DNA from: Bacteroidota bacterium
GTDB lineage: Bacteria; Bacteroidota; Bacteroidia; UBA7662; CANHCV01
Reading direction: 5' to 3'
NCBI GenBank assembly: GCA_027488715.1
Contig: JAIYBD010000230.1
Location: 1-12,660 of the forward strand
DNA: 12,660 nucleotides
Made by a program: the position numbers and the translations under genes. This document shows, piece after piece, positions 1 through 7,831 of this stretch. Numbering within the stretch: position 1 is the stretch's first letter; each line of letters starts with the position of its first letter. A model generated the notes under the pieces. It was not told where the DNA came from. It searched no databases and worked only from the letters and a program-made list of their open reading frames with translations.

Positions 1-1
1 C

Positions 2-79
2 TTTGTAACCGTTGATAAAAAAGGGAAATTAATGCCGTTATGCATGTTTTTCGATTTTTATCGCATTAAGGCAAGATAA
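2..79 (+). CDS. C-terminal tail of an upstream gene (partial)
   Basis: The reading frame is open from the window edge to a TAA at 77-79 and encodes about 25 residues, beginning FVTVDKKGKLMPL. This resembles the end of hot-dog acyl-CoA thioesterases, which often finish with a phrase like FVAVDxxGKPxPV, but the tail is too short to assign. The gene is co-directional with the transposase 17 bases downstream. The other two forward frames are less convincing. Treat it as a probable gene end of unknown function. Confidence 0.35.
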   Translation, partial: FVTVDKKGKLMPLCMFFDFYRIKAR

Positions 80-96
80 ATCAATCTTTCATAAAA

Positions 97-654
97 ATGA
101 CCCATTTCCCTCGCAGATTTAATCGTAAATCCTTTCGTTTAAAGGGATACGATTATTCAAGGCCTGGATTTTATTTCATAACCATTGGTGTTCAAAATAA
201 AACACGGTTGTTCGGGGAATTTTTTCCATGTGAACCTCCCATTGATGCCGAAATGAAATTGAATGATGCCGGAAAAATGATTGCCAAATGGTATTTCGAA
301 TTGGAAAACAAATTTTCCGATATTCGATGCCATGAAATGGTTATCATGCTTGATCATTTTCATTGTATCGTTGAAATTGTCGTTTCGGTTGGTATTGCGG
401 TTGGTAGTAGGGACGAACACATAGGTTCGTCCCTACCAACCACAATACCCACGGTGGTGCAATGGTTCAAAACCATGACTACTAACGAATACATTCGTGG
501 GGTAAAAACGTTGGGGTGGATGCCATTCAACGGTAAATTATGGCAACGAAATTATTGGGAACGGATTATTCGCGATAATTTGGAATTTTTTCATATTTCG
601 GCCTATATCCAAAACAATCCCCGAAAATGGTATCGGAATCGTTCCGGCATGTAG
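97..654 (+). CDS. REP-associated tyrosine transposase (RAYT, IS200/IS605-type Y1 HUH domain)
   Basis: The 185-residue product belongs to the Y1 transposase family used by RAYTs, single-strand endonucleases that act on REP-type hairpins and are not linked to a TnpB. The N-terminal part has the family pattern YDYSRPGFYFITIGVQNKTRLFG (residues 18-40, written here in pieces: YDYSRPGFYF, ITIGVQNKTRLFG). The HUH motif is HFH at 87-89, inside MLDHFHCIVEI where relatives usually have MPNHIHGII. The likely catalytic tyrosine is Y153 in WQRNYWERIIRD (149-160), followed by the usual C-terminal AYIQNNPRKW (169-178). Length is normal. The linker at residues 99-118 is encoded by a palindrome, and the last codons and stop lie in a second palindrome. 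No intact IS ends or tnpB are visible, so this is a domesticated or REPtron-like gene rather than a complete insertion sequence. The ATG at 97 fits the family start. Activity cannot be judged from the sequence. Confidence 0.88.
   Translation: MTHFPRRFNRKSFRLKGYDYSRPGFYFITIGVQNKTRLFGEFFPCEPPIDAEMKLNDAGKMIAKWYFELENKFSDIRCHEMVIMLDHFHCIVEIVVSVGIAVGSRDEHIGSSLPTTIPTVVQWFKTMTTNEYIRGVKTLGWMPFNGKLWQRNYWERIIRDNLEFFHISAYIQNNPRKWYRNRSGM
391..449. repeat. REP-like palindrome inside the RAYT reading frame
   Basis: The left arm (391-418) and right arm (425-449) pair over about 25 bases with one mismatch (C398 against the T expected from the other arm) and a 3-base bulge. The loop is ACATAG (419-424). The core stem is TAGGGACGAAC paired with GTTCGTCCCTA. 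Read on the minus strand the core is GTAGGGACGAAC-CTATGT-GTTCGTCCCTAC, the same design as the palindrome at 642-689. It encodes residues 99-118 of the transposase without breaking the frame. Confidence 0.85.
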
Positions 655-689
655 GGGTAGACCTATGTGTCTACCCCTACATGCCGGAA
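642..689. repeat. REP-like palindrome across the RAYT stop codon
   Basis: A perfect 21-base stem (642-662 with 669-689) closes on a 6-base loop, CTATGT. The core GTAGGGGTAGAC / GTCTACCCCTAC starts with GTAG, the tetranucleotide typical of RAYT-recognised REPs in enterobacteria. The transposase stop codon TAG is at 652-654, inside the left arm. The hairpin lies between the convergent transposase and cdd genes and may also block read-through, although no long T-tract follows it. Confidence 0.88.
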
Positions 690-713
690 AAATGATGTAA
701 ATAATCGTCGGAT

Positions 714-1196
714 TTATTTCTCAAAATCAGGATCGTGAAAGGCGAAGGGAATTAAATCGGCAACCGAATCGAAAATTTGGACTACCCCGGTTTCTCCAGC
801 AAACAATACAGCAATGGGCTGCTTTTGTCGTTTCTCGAATTCAATCATCACCTGCAAGCAGCCACCGCACGACGTAATGGGATGTTGCGTAAGGTGGAGT
901 GGTGACCGAGCAGTAACGGCCATCCTTGAAATGCGTGAGCTGAATTCAGTACCATACTTGAAAAGCGCTACGCGTTCTGCACACAATCCCGAAGGAAAAG
1001 CCACATTTTCTTGATTGTAACCCAGAATAATTTCACCGCTTTCCAATTCCAATGAACAGCCAACCAAATATTGGGAATAGGGCGCAAAACTGTGGTTAGT
1101 TGCTCCTTTTGCACAATCAAGCAAGTATCTCCAATCGGATGGAAGCAGATCTTGATTTTCGAATTCGGTAAAATGAAGGGTAATGCTTTTTTTCAT
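714..1196 (-). CDS. cdd: Cytidine deaminase
   Basis: The 160-residue product is a cytosolic cytidine/deoxycytidine deaminase of the small homotetrameric type, converting (deoxy)cytidine to (deoxy)uridine in pyrimidine salvage. The FAPYSQYLVGCSLE stretch (37-50) and NQENVAFPSGLCAER (61-75) match the family. C72, C110 and C113 are the zinc ligands and E74 in CAE is the proton shuttle. The second zinc motif reads SCGGCLQ (109-115), whereas most members have PCGxCRQ, so the usual Pro and Arg are replaced. The C-terminal LIPFAF (148-153) matches the LLPF-type ending of Bacteroidota homologues. The ATG at 1196 gives the usual length. It is monocistronic, convergent with the transposase and divergent from glnN. 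Confidence 0.92.
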   Translation of the reverse strand: MKKSITLHFTEFENQDLLPSDWRYLLDCAKGATNHSFAPYSQYLVGCSLELESGEIILGYNQENVAFPSGLCAERVALFKYGTEFSSRISRMAVTARSPLHLTQHPITSCGGCLQVMIEFEKRQKQPIAVLFAGETGVVQIFDSVADLIPFAFHDPDFEK

Positions 1197-1215
1197 CCTT
1201 TTAAAATGTGGGCTT

Positions 1216-1223
1216 CAAACCTA
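1216..1223 (-). promoter_or_regulatory. Candidate -7 promoter element of cdd
   Basis: The minus strand reads TAGGTTTG, an exact match to the Bacteroidota -7 consensus TAnnTTTG. It lies 19 bases before the cdd ATG, giving a short leader. No clear TTG -33 element is seen at the usual distance, so the call is tentative. Confidence 0.45.
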
Positions 1224-1390
1224 AGGAAATTTTGTGGTTCAGCCTAATTTTTTTGTCCTTTCCTTTTTTCAAACTATTAAGTTATAAAAAAAAATATCTG
1301 ATAAAAATTCCAAATTAGGTGTTCAATATTTCAATTTTATTCAGAATTTTGAGGTCAATATTTCACCGCAATCAAATAAAAAAAATAATA

Positions 1391-3580
1391 ATGGGAAATC
1401 AAAGGTTCAAATCTCTCGACGAAGCATTGTCGCGTAAGCCATTGGAAATCAAAATTCATTCACCCAAAGCGTCGGAGTTTTTTGGTGTCAACGTATTCAA
1501 TAAGCGCTTTATGGCCGAATATCTGCCATCCGACGTTTATGATCGTTTGGTGAATTCCATGGAAAACGGACATCGCATTGAAATGCAAGATGCCGATGCC
1601 ATCGCATCCGGAATGAAAAACTGGGCATTGGCCAATGGTGCTACCCATTACACCCACTGGTTTCAGCCATTAACCGGAACCACCGCCGAAAAACACGATT
1701 CCTTTTTTCATATTTCCGGAGATGGATCACCCGTAGAAAAATTCGCTGGTTCTGCCCTTATTCAACAAGAACCCGATGCATCTTCATTTCCTTCAGGCGG
1801 ATTAAGAAACACCTTCGAGGCCCGCGGTTACACCGGTTGGGATCCATCTTCACCAGCCTTTCTTTACGAATTCCCATCTGGAAAAACCTTGTGCATTCCT
1901 ACCATCTTTGTTTCCTACACCGGAGAATCCCTCGATTTTAAATCACCTTTGTTGAAATCTTTGGATTTGATTGAAAAAGCCGGCGTAGAGGTTTGCAATC
2001 TTTTTGATAAATCTGTTTCCAAAGTGTTCCCAACCTTGGGCATTGAACAAGAATACTTTTTGGTGGATGCAGCTATGTTCCGCGCTCGTCCCGATTTGGT
2101 GATGAGTGGCCGTACTTTATTCGGTCATACACCCGCCAAAGGTCAGCAATTGGAAGACCACTATTTCGGTTCCATTCCCCACCGCGTGATTAGTTTCATG
2201 GTAGAAATGGAACAGGAGTGTTGGAAATTGGGTATCCCATTGAAAACCCGTCACAACGAAGTGGCCTTGAATCAGTTCGAGTGCGCTCCTTTGTTTGAAG
2301 GAATCAATTTGGCTATTGATCACAACCAATTGATGATGGATGTGATGCAGAAAATTGCAGAGAAACACAATTTTGCCGTGATTCTACACGAAAAACCATT
2401 CAAAGGGTTAAACGGAAGTGGAAAGCACAACAACTGGTCGTTGGGAACCAACACCGGAAAAAATTTGCTTTCTCCCGGCAAAACTCCCAAGAGCAACTTG
2501 CAATTCCTTACGTTTTTCGTCAATACCATCAAGGCTTTCCACGACGGTGCCGATTTGATTCGTGCCTCCATTGCATCAGCTTCCAACGATCACCGTTTGG
2601 GTGCAAACGAAGCACCTCCGGCCATTATGTCGGCCTTCTTGGGCTCTCAGTTGGATTCGGTTTTGAATGCCATTGAAAATTCAGGCATAGACCAGGAAGA
2701 AGATGCCACCAAGAGCATCATGAAAACGGGCATCAGCCAAATTCCTGAAATGATGCTTGATAATACCGACCGAAATCGCACATCACCCTTCGCATTTACA
2801 GGAAATAAATTTGAGTTGCGTGCCGTGGGTTCATCGGCCAACTCAGCTTTTCCGATGACCATCATGAATACTTTGGTTGGTTTGCAATTGGTCGAATTCA
2901 AAAAAGAAGTAGATCATTTGATGGGCGACGGAAAAACCCGCGATCAAGCCATTCTTTCTATTTTGAAACGTTACATCATGGAATCAAAACGGATTCGATT
3001 CGAAGGAAACGGTTACGGAGATGAGTGGGTGAAAGAAGCAGAGCGCCGGGGATTGAGTAACATCAAAACAACCCCAAGAGCATTGGATGTATTGTCGGAT
3101 GAAAAATGGCTCGAAAAGTTTGAAAAAGCCGGCGTATTCTCTAAATCTGAATTGCATGCCCGCCATGAAATCATGTTGGAGCAATACACCCGAAAAGTTC
3201 AAATTGAAGGACGCATCATGGAGGAATTGGCCTTGAGTAACGTTATTCCTGCTGTAGTTCGCTACCAAAATGAATTGATTGAAAATGTGAAAGGTCAGAA
3301 ATCGTTGGGCATTGAAGACGATTACTTGCAACCATCCATTGATTTGATTAAACGCATTTCCAAGCACATCGCAAAGACCAAAGAGAGTGTTTCTGAAATG
3401 AATCAAACTCGCAAAGAGGCCAACCAATTAACGGATGCCCGCGAGATGGCCATCGCCTATTGCGAAAAGGTTATTCCTTCTTTCGAAACCATCCGTTATC
3501 ACATCGATAAACTGGAAATGTTAACCGACGACAGCGCTTGGCCGCTACCCAAATACCGAGAGTTGTTGTTCATTCGATAA
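1391..3580 (+). CDS. glnN: Glutamine synthetase type III
   Basis: The 729-residue enzyme makes glutamine from glutamate, ammonia and ATP in the cytoplasm. Its length is typical of the dodecameric GSIII family and far above the roughly 450 residues of GSI. Visible landmarks are LGIEQEYFLVD (216-226) with metal-binding glutamates, KTRHNEVALNQFE (285-297), the nucleotide-binding stretch HEKPFKGLNGSGKHNNWS (333-350), and the GSIII-typical DRNRTSPFAFTGNKFELR further on. A GTG at 1319 would add 24 residues rich in Ile, Phe and Arg with no family match. The ATG at 1391 gives MGNQRFKSLDEAL, the normal GSIII beginning, so it is preferred. The bases before it are a run of A with no Shine-Dalgarno sequence. 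The gene stands alone: cdd is divergent and the next gene is convergent across a shared terminator. No amtB or glnB gene is adjacent. Confidence 0.96.
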   Translation: MGNQRFKSLDEALSRKPLEIKIHSPKASEFFGVNVFNKRFMAEYLPSDVYDRLVNSMENGHRIEMQDADAIASGMKNWALANGATHYTHWFQPLTGTTAEKHDSFFHISGDGSPVEKFAGSALIQQEPDASSFPSGGLRNTFEARGYTGWDPSSPAFLYEFPSGKTLCIPTIFVSYTGESLDFKSPLLKSLDLIEKAGVEVCNLFDKSVSKVFPTLGIEQEYFLVDAAMFRARPDLVMSGRTLFGHTPAKGQQLEDHYFGSIPHRVISFMVEMEQECWKLGIPLKTRHNEVALNQFECAPLFEGINLAIDHNQLMMDVMQKIAEKHNFAVILHEKPFKGLNGSGKHNNWSLGTNTGKNLLSPGKTPKSNLQFLTFFVNTIKAFHDGADLIRASIASASNDHRLGANEAPPAIMSAFLGSQLDSVLNAIENSGIDQEEDATKSIMKTGISQIPEMMLDNTDRNRTSPFAFTGNKFELRAVGSSANSAFPMTIMNTLVGLQLVEFKKEVDHLMGDGKTRDQAILSILKRYIMESKRIRFEGNGYGDEWVKEAERRGLSNIKTTPRALDVLSDEKWLEKFEKAGVFSKSELHARHEIMLEQYTRKVQIEGRIMEELALSNVIPAVVRYQNELIENVKGQKSLGIEDDYLQPSIDLIKRISKHIAKTKESVSEMNQTRKEANQLTDAREMAIAYCEKVIPSFETIRYHIDKLEMLTDDSAWPLPKYRELLFIR

Positions 3581-3583
3581 AGA

Positions 3584-3614
3584 GAAAAAAAGGGAGGCTG
3601 AAGCCTCCTTTTTT
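3584..3614. terminator. Bidirectional rho-independent terminator between glnN and the Asp-box gene
   Basis: GGAGGC (3593-3598), loop TGAA, GCCTCC (3603-3608), flanked by a run of A on the left and TTTTTT on the right. The flanking A and T runs extend the stem and provide a T-tract on either strand. It begins 3 bases after the glnN stop and ends at the stop codon of the convergent minus-strand gene, so it probably serves both. Confidence 0.9.
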
Positions 3615-6399
3615 ATTTGACTTGTAGCATCGACTTCCCTAAGATTTGCTCATCTTTCGTTCGGAATTGCAAGGAATACATTCCTTTTTTCAATCCGTTC
3701 GGGAAATCAGTGGAATTCCAAAGTACGTCGTTGAGTCCGCGGTTGAACGATTTTTCCACTCGAAAAACTTCTTTATTGTTTTGCATGCCTACCACCCAAA
3801 CGGTGTTGGAGGTATGGTGTGTTCCGGTAGGGTGGTTCCAAACCGTCCATTCTCCCAAGGAAATGGAGGACTGTTCAATGGCCGTTTTGCGCTCGTTCGA
3901 AAACTCGTCCAAAAACAAGGTGTCTTGAAAAGTTGCCCATGTTTTTTTGTTTAATTCCGGAGTCCATAGGGCAACTTTTTTCAAATCAACCACGTACAAA
4001 CTGCGTCCATGGGTGCCCACCAACAGCTTATCGGCTTTAGTGGAAAAGGCCAAATCATGCACGGCTACATCGGGAATAGAGGAAGCGGGAACCCAATCGG
4101 TGCCTCCGTTGTGGCTCCAATACAATCCATTGTCGGTTCCCATCCACAAAGAGTTCGCACGGTTGGGATCTTCTTTAAGGACATTAACGGGTTCCATTAA
4201 TTTTTTCTCATTCAAATTTTTCCAGGTTTTGCCGAAATCCTCGGAAACAAAGAAATACGAGTTGAAATCATCGTCGCGGTAGCCATTGAGAGCAACGTAA
4301 ATGCGTGAAGTAACTTCGTTTGAAAACCAAACGCGGCTTACCCATTTATGCGCTGGAAGCCCTTGGTTGTGTTTTTCCCAATGATGGCCGGCATCTTGGC
4401 TGATCCAAACATTTCCATCATCGGTGCCGGCGGCCAGAAGTCCAAATTTGATGGGAGATTCGTGAATGGAAGTTATGGTTCCGAAGGCAACATCGCCAGC
4501 TTTTCCACCTTGAGTGAGGTCTCCGCTGATTTTCTCCCAAGTTTTGCCTTGATTCATACTGCGGTGAAAAAAGTTTGATCCCAAATAAAGAATGTCGGGA
4601 TTGTGTTGACTCAACCATATGGGGGTTTGCCAATTGAATCGGTAGGGTTTTTCTCCCAATGCGTGTTTCGGAGTGATGTAAACGTCTTCTCCGGTATTTT
4701 TATTGATGCGGTAATAATTCCCAAATTGATATCCGGTGTAAACGATGTTAGGATTTCTAGGATCGATGGCCACTTGCATTCCATCTCCACCCATGAGATT
4801 TTGATAGGGATATTTTCCGTTCTGATGCCATGCAACGCCGGCTTGGTAGTTGGACGATGCCCACCAAACTCCATTGTCCTGCAAACCGCCGTAAACGTTG
4901 AAAGGAGTTTCTTCGTCAACCGCCACGGCGTAAAATTGACCCACCGCGGGATTGTTGCATTTGATCCAATTCTTTCCACCATCGTAGGAAATATTCAATC
5001 CTCCATCATTTCCATTAACGAGGTGTTGGTTGTTTTTTGGATTGATCCACAGCGCATGGTGATCCACGTGAACGTTTTCGGCGGAGAGTTCTTGGAAGGA
5101 TTTTCCTCCATTCGTGCTGCGCATTACATGAAAACCTACCGCATATACCTCATCGGGATTGCTGGATGAAACACGAACATTTCCGAAATAGTATCCGTAG
5201 GTGAAATACAACGGCAATGCCTCGGAATGGGTCTTCTTCCATGTTGTTCCACCGTCGTTGCTGCGGTACAAAGCCGCGCCTGTAGCGTTGGTATTGAAGA
5301 GTCGAGCATTGGCATTATCGGTGTAATCGGCAATTTTTTCGGGAGTGAGTTTGCCCGATTTAACCTCGTTTTTCAATTGCGTTACCGAGTATTTTTTGGG
5401 GAATCCAACTTGCTTCAAGTACGAATTCAAGACGGAATCGGGTGTTTTTTGAAATTCTTCAACGGAAAGTTTTCGCAACCATGCTTCGGTTAGTTGGTTG
5501 TTTTTCTTGGAACCGTTTTCAGGTTTTGCCGATTGGTCGTCGACCAAGGCGTACATGATTTTCTCGTTGAAAGCGGCCAATCCAATTCGTCCAACATGCG
5601 GGCCTTTCGGGAAGCCGCTTTCCAAACTTGAAAGTTCCTTCCACGATTTTCCACCGTCGTCGCTTCTGAAAATTCCGCTTCCGGATCCGCCCTCCTCAAA
5701 ATTCCACGCTTTGCGATCTCGCTGCCAAAGGGCGGCTAGCAAGGAATTTTTCGTTCCTGGTATTCTGCATAGATCGATGGCACCAGTAGAATCGTTAACA
5801 AACAAGGTTTTCTTCCAAGTGGTACCCCCATCTTCGGTTAGGAAAACACCCCTTTCCGCATTTTGGGTATAGAGGTGCCCAATGACGGCAACCCAAAACC
5901 GGTTGGCATTCTCTTCATCCAAAATAACCCTGGAGATGTGATGCGATTCTGACAGGTTAACGTATTCCCATTTCTTTCCAAAATCCGTCGATTTAAATAG
6001 TCCGTAGCCAGCATAGCTGCTTCTCGAGGAGTTGGCCTCACCGGTTCCCAACCAAATCGTTTTGCTTTTCCAGTTGACGGCAAAATCGCCGATGGTGAGG
6101 GTCGGCAATTCATCGGAAATGGGAGAAAAGGTCGTTCCATTGTTGTTGGAATACCACAATCCTCCCGAAGCATAAGCAACGATCATTTCAGATGGATTAT
6201 CTGGATTCACATCCAAATCGGTGATTCGTCCGCTCATGACGGTAGGGCCGATATTGGGAATGTGAATTCCTTTTAAAATGGAATTTCTTTTGGAGTATAC
6301 CTTTTCCTGAGCGAATTGTAATCGTTCCGTATCGGTAGAAGTTTGGGCTTGTAGGGAAATTGAGAAGGCCACGCCTAAACAAAGAACGAAATGTTTCAT
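3613..6399 (-). CDS. Secreted sortilin-like BNR/Asp-box repeat protein
   Basis: The product is a 928-residue exported protein of the VPS10/sortilin-like beta-propeller type, often labelled glycosyl hydrolase although no catalytic role is established. Residues 1-19 (MKHFVLCLGVAFSISLQAQ) form a signal peptide. About eleven Asp-box-like motifs (S-x-D/N-x-G-x-T/S-W) follow, for example KSTDFGKKW, LTEDGGTTW, RSDDGGKSW, RSNDGGTTW and SEDFGKTW. Early family-typical phrases are IGPTVMSGRI and GTGEANSSRSSY. A charged helical insert precedes the fifth Asp-box, as is usual in this group. The last 100 residues look like an Ig/FlgD-like beta-sandwich ending GMYSLQFRTKDEQILGKSML. It is not a clear type IX secretion tail, because no YPNP-like start is seen. 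The start at 6399 is chosen because it gives a signal peptide and an ATGA overlap with the transporter stop. A start at 6450 would add 17 residues lying inside the transporter gene. It is the last gene of the minus-strand group. Confidence 0.9.
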   Translation of the reverse strand: MKHFVLCLGVAFSISLQAQTSTDTERLQFAQEKVYSKRNSILKGIHIPNIGPTVMSGRITDLDVNPDNPSEMIVAYASGGLWYSNNNGTTFSPISDELPTLTIGDFAVNWKSKTIWLGTGEANSSRSSYAGYGLFKSTDFGKKWEYVNLSESHHISRVILDEENANRFWVAVIGHLYTQNAERGVFLTEDGGTTWKKTLFVNDSTGAIDLCRIPGTKNSLLAALWQRDRKAWNFEEGGSGSGIFRSDDGGKSWKELSSLESGFPKGPHVGRIGLAAFNEKIMYALVDDQSAKPENGSKKNNQLTEAWLRKLSVEEFQKTPDSVLNSYLKQVGFPKKYSVTQLKNEVKSGKLTPEKIADYTDNANARLFNTNATGAALYRSNDGGTTWKKTHSEALPLYFTYGYYFGNVRVSSSNPDEVYAVGFHVMRSTNGGKSFQELSAENVHVDHHALWINPKNNQHLVNGNDGGLNISYDGGKNWIKCNNPAVGQFYAVAVDEETPFNVYGGLQDNGVWWASSNYQAGVAWHQNGKYPYQNLMGGDGMQVAIDPRNPNIVYTGYQFGNYYRINKNTGEDVYITPKHALGEKPYRFNWQTPIWLSQHNPDILYLGSNFFHRSMNQGKTWEKISGDLTQGGKAGDVAFGTITSIHESPIKFGLLAAGTDDGNVWISQDAGHHWEKHNQGLPAHKWVSRVWFSNEVTSRIYVALNGYRDDDFNSYFFVSEDFGKTWKNLNEKKLMEPVNVLKEDPNRANSLWMGTDNGLYWSHNGGTDWVPASSIPDVAVHDLAFSTKADKLLVGTHGRSLYVVDLKKVALWTPELNKKTWATFQDTLFLDEFSNERKTAIEQSSISLGEWTVWNHPTGTHHTSNTVWVVGMQNNKEVFRVEKSFNRGLNDVLWNSTDFPNGLKKGMYSLQFRTKDEQILGKSMLQVK

Positions 6400-7820
6400 A
6401 ACCAAAATTGAAATAGTGAAATGAGGATGATTCCAGCAAGGTCTAAACATAAACCAATCCAGATCATTTTTTTAATGGGAATTTTTCCTGTGCCGAAAGC
6501 GATGGTGTTGGCGGCTGTGGCTACGGGCAATGCAAATCCTATGGAAGCCGCCAAGGTGGCGGGCAGTAACAAGGACGTGGCTGAAAGCCCCAGTTGCATT
6601 TGAAGCGCCACCAAAATTGGTGCAACCAATTGAATGCTGGCCACATTCGAAGCGAATTCGCTGATCAGTGTAACCATGGCCACAACGCCAATGACCATGA
6701 TGGGCAGCGGCCAATCCGACAAAAAAGCCAGGGAACTGGCCATGGATTTCGAAAGGCCGCTGGTTTCAAATCCCATCGCCAGTGCAAATCCGCCGCCAAA
6801 AATGAGCAAAACATCCAATGGGATTTTTTTCATCTCCTCCCAACTCAAGAGCTTTCGGTTCTCCCTAGAGGGGATGATCATCAATAAAAAAATGCCTAAA
6901 AGTGCCGGTGCACTATCGTCAACTTTCACCCCTTTAGGGAAAAGTTTTGACCATCCGAACCATTCCATCGAACCCATTTGAATGGGGTTTCGCGTAAACC
7001 ATGCGATGGCGGTAAACAAGAATACACCACCAACCCATTTTTCCTCCACACTCATTTTTCCCATCGCTTGCAAATCTTCCTTGAAATGCGAACGATTCAC
7101 CAGAAAGGTTTCTTTTTCGCTAAAAAAGAAGAATTTAAGTAGAAAAAAACAAATCAATAGCAAAGTAAACGACAAGGGAAAACCAATCATCGACCACTCA
7201 AAGAAGTCGGGTTGGTTTGCTTGAGGATAACTCTCGCTCATGACCTTGAAAAAGATGAGATTCGGCGGCGTTCCTACCGGCGTTGCCATTCCGCCAATGC
7301 TCGCCGAATAGGCCAATCCCAACAACAAAGCCGCTGAAAATTTTGGCGGTTCACCCAACGTTTTGATGATTCCCATCACCACCGCCAACATCATTAAACA
7401 GGTTGCTGTGTTGCTCATCCAATTGGAAAGCATGTAGGTAATCAGCATAATCCCTCCCAAAATCCAAGAAGGGGTTGTAGGTATTTTAGAAAGTAAAAAA
7501 GAAGAAAGCCGTCGATGCAAATGCCAACGTTCAATCGCAAAGCTCAGTCCAAATCCTCCCATGAACAGAAACAAAATGGGATCCATGTAGGCCGCAGCGA
7601 CCTTATCGGAAGTTGAAATGCCCAAAATGGGCAGGAGTAGCATGGGTATTAAGGAAGTGAATCCCAAATGAACCACCTCGGTCATCCACCAAACGGCCAT
7701 CCAAACGGCGATTCCAGCCATTCGAGCACCCATTTCGTCGGGCCAGCCTTGTAGGTAAACCAATCCGCCCAGGAGTGGTCCCAATAAAAAAGTTAGTCGA
7801 GGTCGGATGGAGGTGAGCAC
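6396..7820 (-). CDS. SLC13/DASS-family carboxylate (or anion) symporter
   Basis: The roughly 474-residue inner-membrane protein has a dozen or so hydrophobic segments and the two-repeat DASS layout. Landmarks, numbered from the TTG at 7826, are WWMTE (46-50), the first SNT motif at 138-140 (MSNTAT), GTPPN (185-189), FGGGFALAMGFETSGL (343-358), the second repeat SEFASNVAS (389-397) and LPVATAANTIAFGTGK (433-448). Family members couple sodium to import of succinate, citrate or similar anions; the substrate here is unknown. The second SNT motif reads SNV (393-395), so its Thr is lost. No ATG is near the N-terminus: candidate starts are TTG at 7826 and GTG at 7820. The GTG is preferred because a TAnnTTTG box ends 3 bases before it. 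It follows mnmA by about 8 bases and overlaps the next gene by ATGA, suggesting translational coupling to the Asp-box gene. Confidence 0.9.
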   Translation of the reverse strand: MLTSIRPRLTFLLGPLLGGLVYLQGWPDEMGARMAGIAVWMAVWWMTEVVHLGFTSLIPMLLLPILGISTSDKVAAAYMDPILFLFMGGFGLSFAIERWHLHRRLSSFLLSKIPTTPSWILGGIMLITYMLSNWMSNTATCLMMLAVVMGIIKTLGEPPKFSAALLLGLAYSASIGGMATPVGTPPNLIFFKVMSESYPQANQPDFFEWSMIGFPLSFTLLLICFFLLKFFFFSEKETFLVNRSHFKEDLQAMGKMSVEEKWVGGVFLFTAIAWFTRNPIQMGSMEWFGWSKLFPKGVKVDDSAPALLGIFLLMIIPSRENRKLLSWEEMKKIPLDVLLIFGGGFALAMGFETSGLSKSMASSLAFLSDWPLPIMVIGVVAMVTLISEFASNVASIQLVAPILVALQMQLGLSATSLLLPATLAASIGFALPVATAANTIAFGTGKIPIKKMIWIGLCLDLAGIILISLFQFWL

Positions 7821-7823
7821 GTT

Positions 7824-7831
7824 CAAAGTTA
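7824..7831 (-). promoter_or_regulatory. Candidate -7 element of the transporter gene, overlapping the mnmA stop
   Basis: The minus strand reads TAACTTTG, matching TAnnTTTG. Its first three bases are the mnmA stop codon TAA. It ends 3 bases before the GTG at 7820. No -33 element is recognised. It may give the transporter its own nearly leaderless transcript in addition to read-through from mnmA. Confidence 0.4.

Noticed and set aside
97..689. Complete IS200/IS605 insertion sequence
   Set aside because: No tnpB, no recognisable paired left and right ends, and the protein has RAYT rather than IS200 features; the palindromes fit REP-like units better.
1319..1390. Upstream GTG start adding 24 residues to glnN
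   Set aside because: The extension has no resemblance to GSIII N-termini; the ATG at 1391 gives the normal family start and length.
1232..1390. glnN promoter
   Set aside because: Only one-mismatch versions of TAnnTTTG (for example AAATTTTG and GAATTTTG) are present and none has a convincing -33 partner or start-codon spacing, so no site is called.
4603..5169. 188-residue plus-strand open frame
   Set aside because: It lies antisense within the Asp-box gene, has no family features, and the minus-strand protein is clearly the real one.
6400..6450. 17-residue longer start for the Asp-box protein
   Set aside because: The extra residues lie within the transporter coding region and would bury the signal peptide; the ATGA overlap at 6396-6399 fits better.
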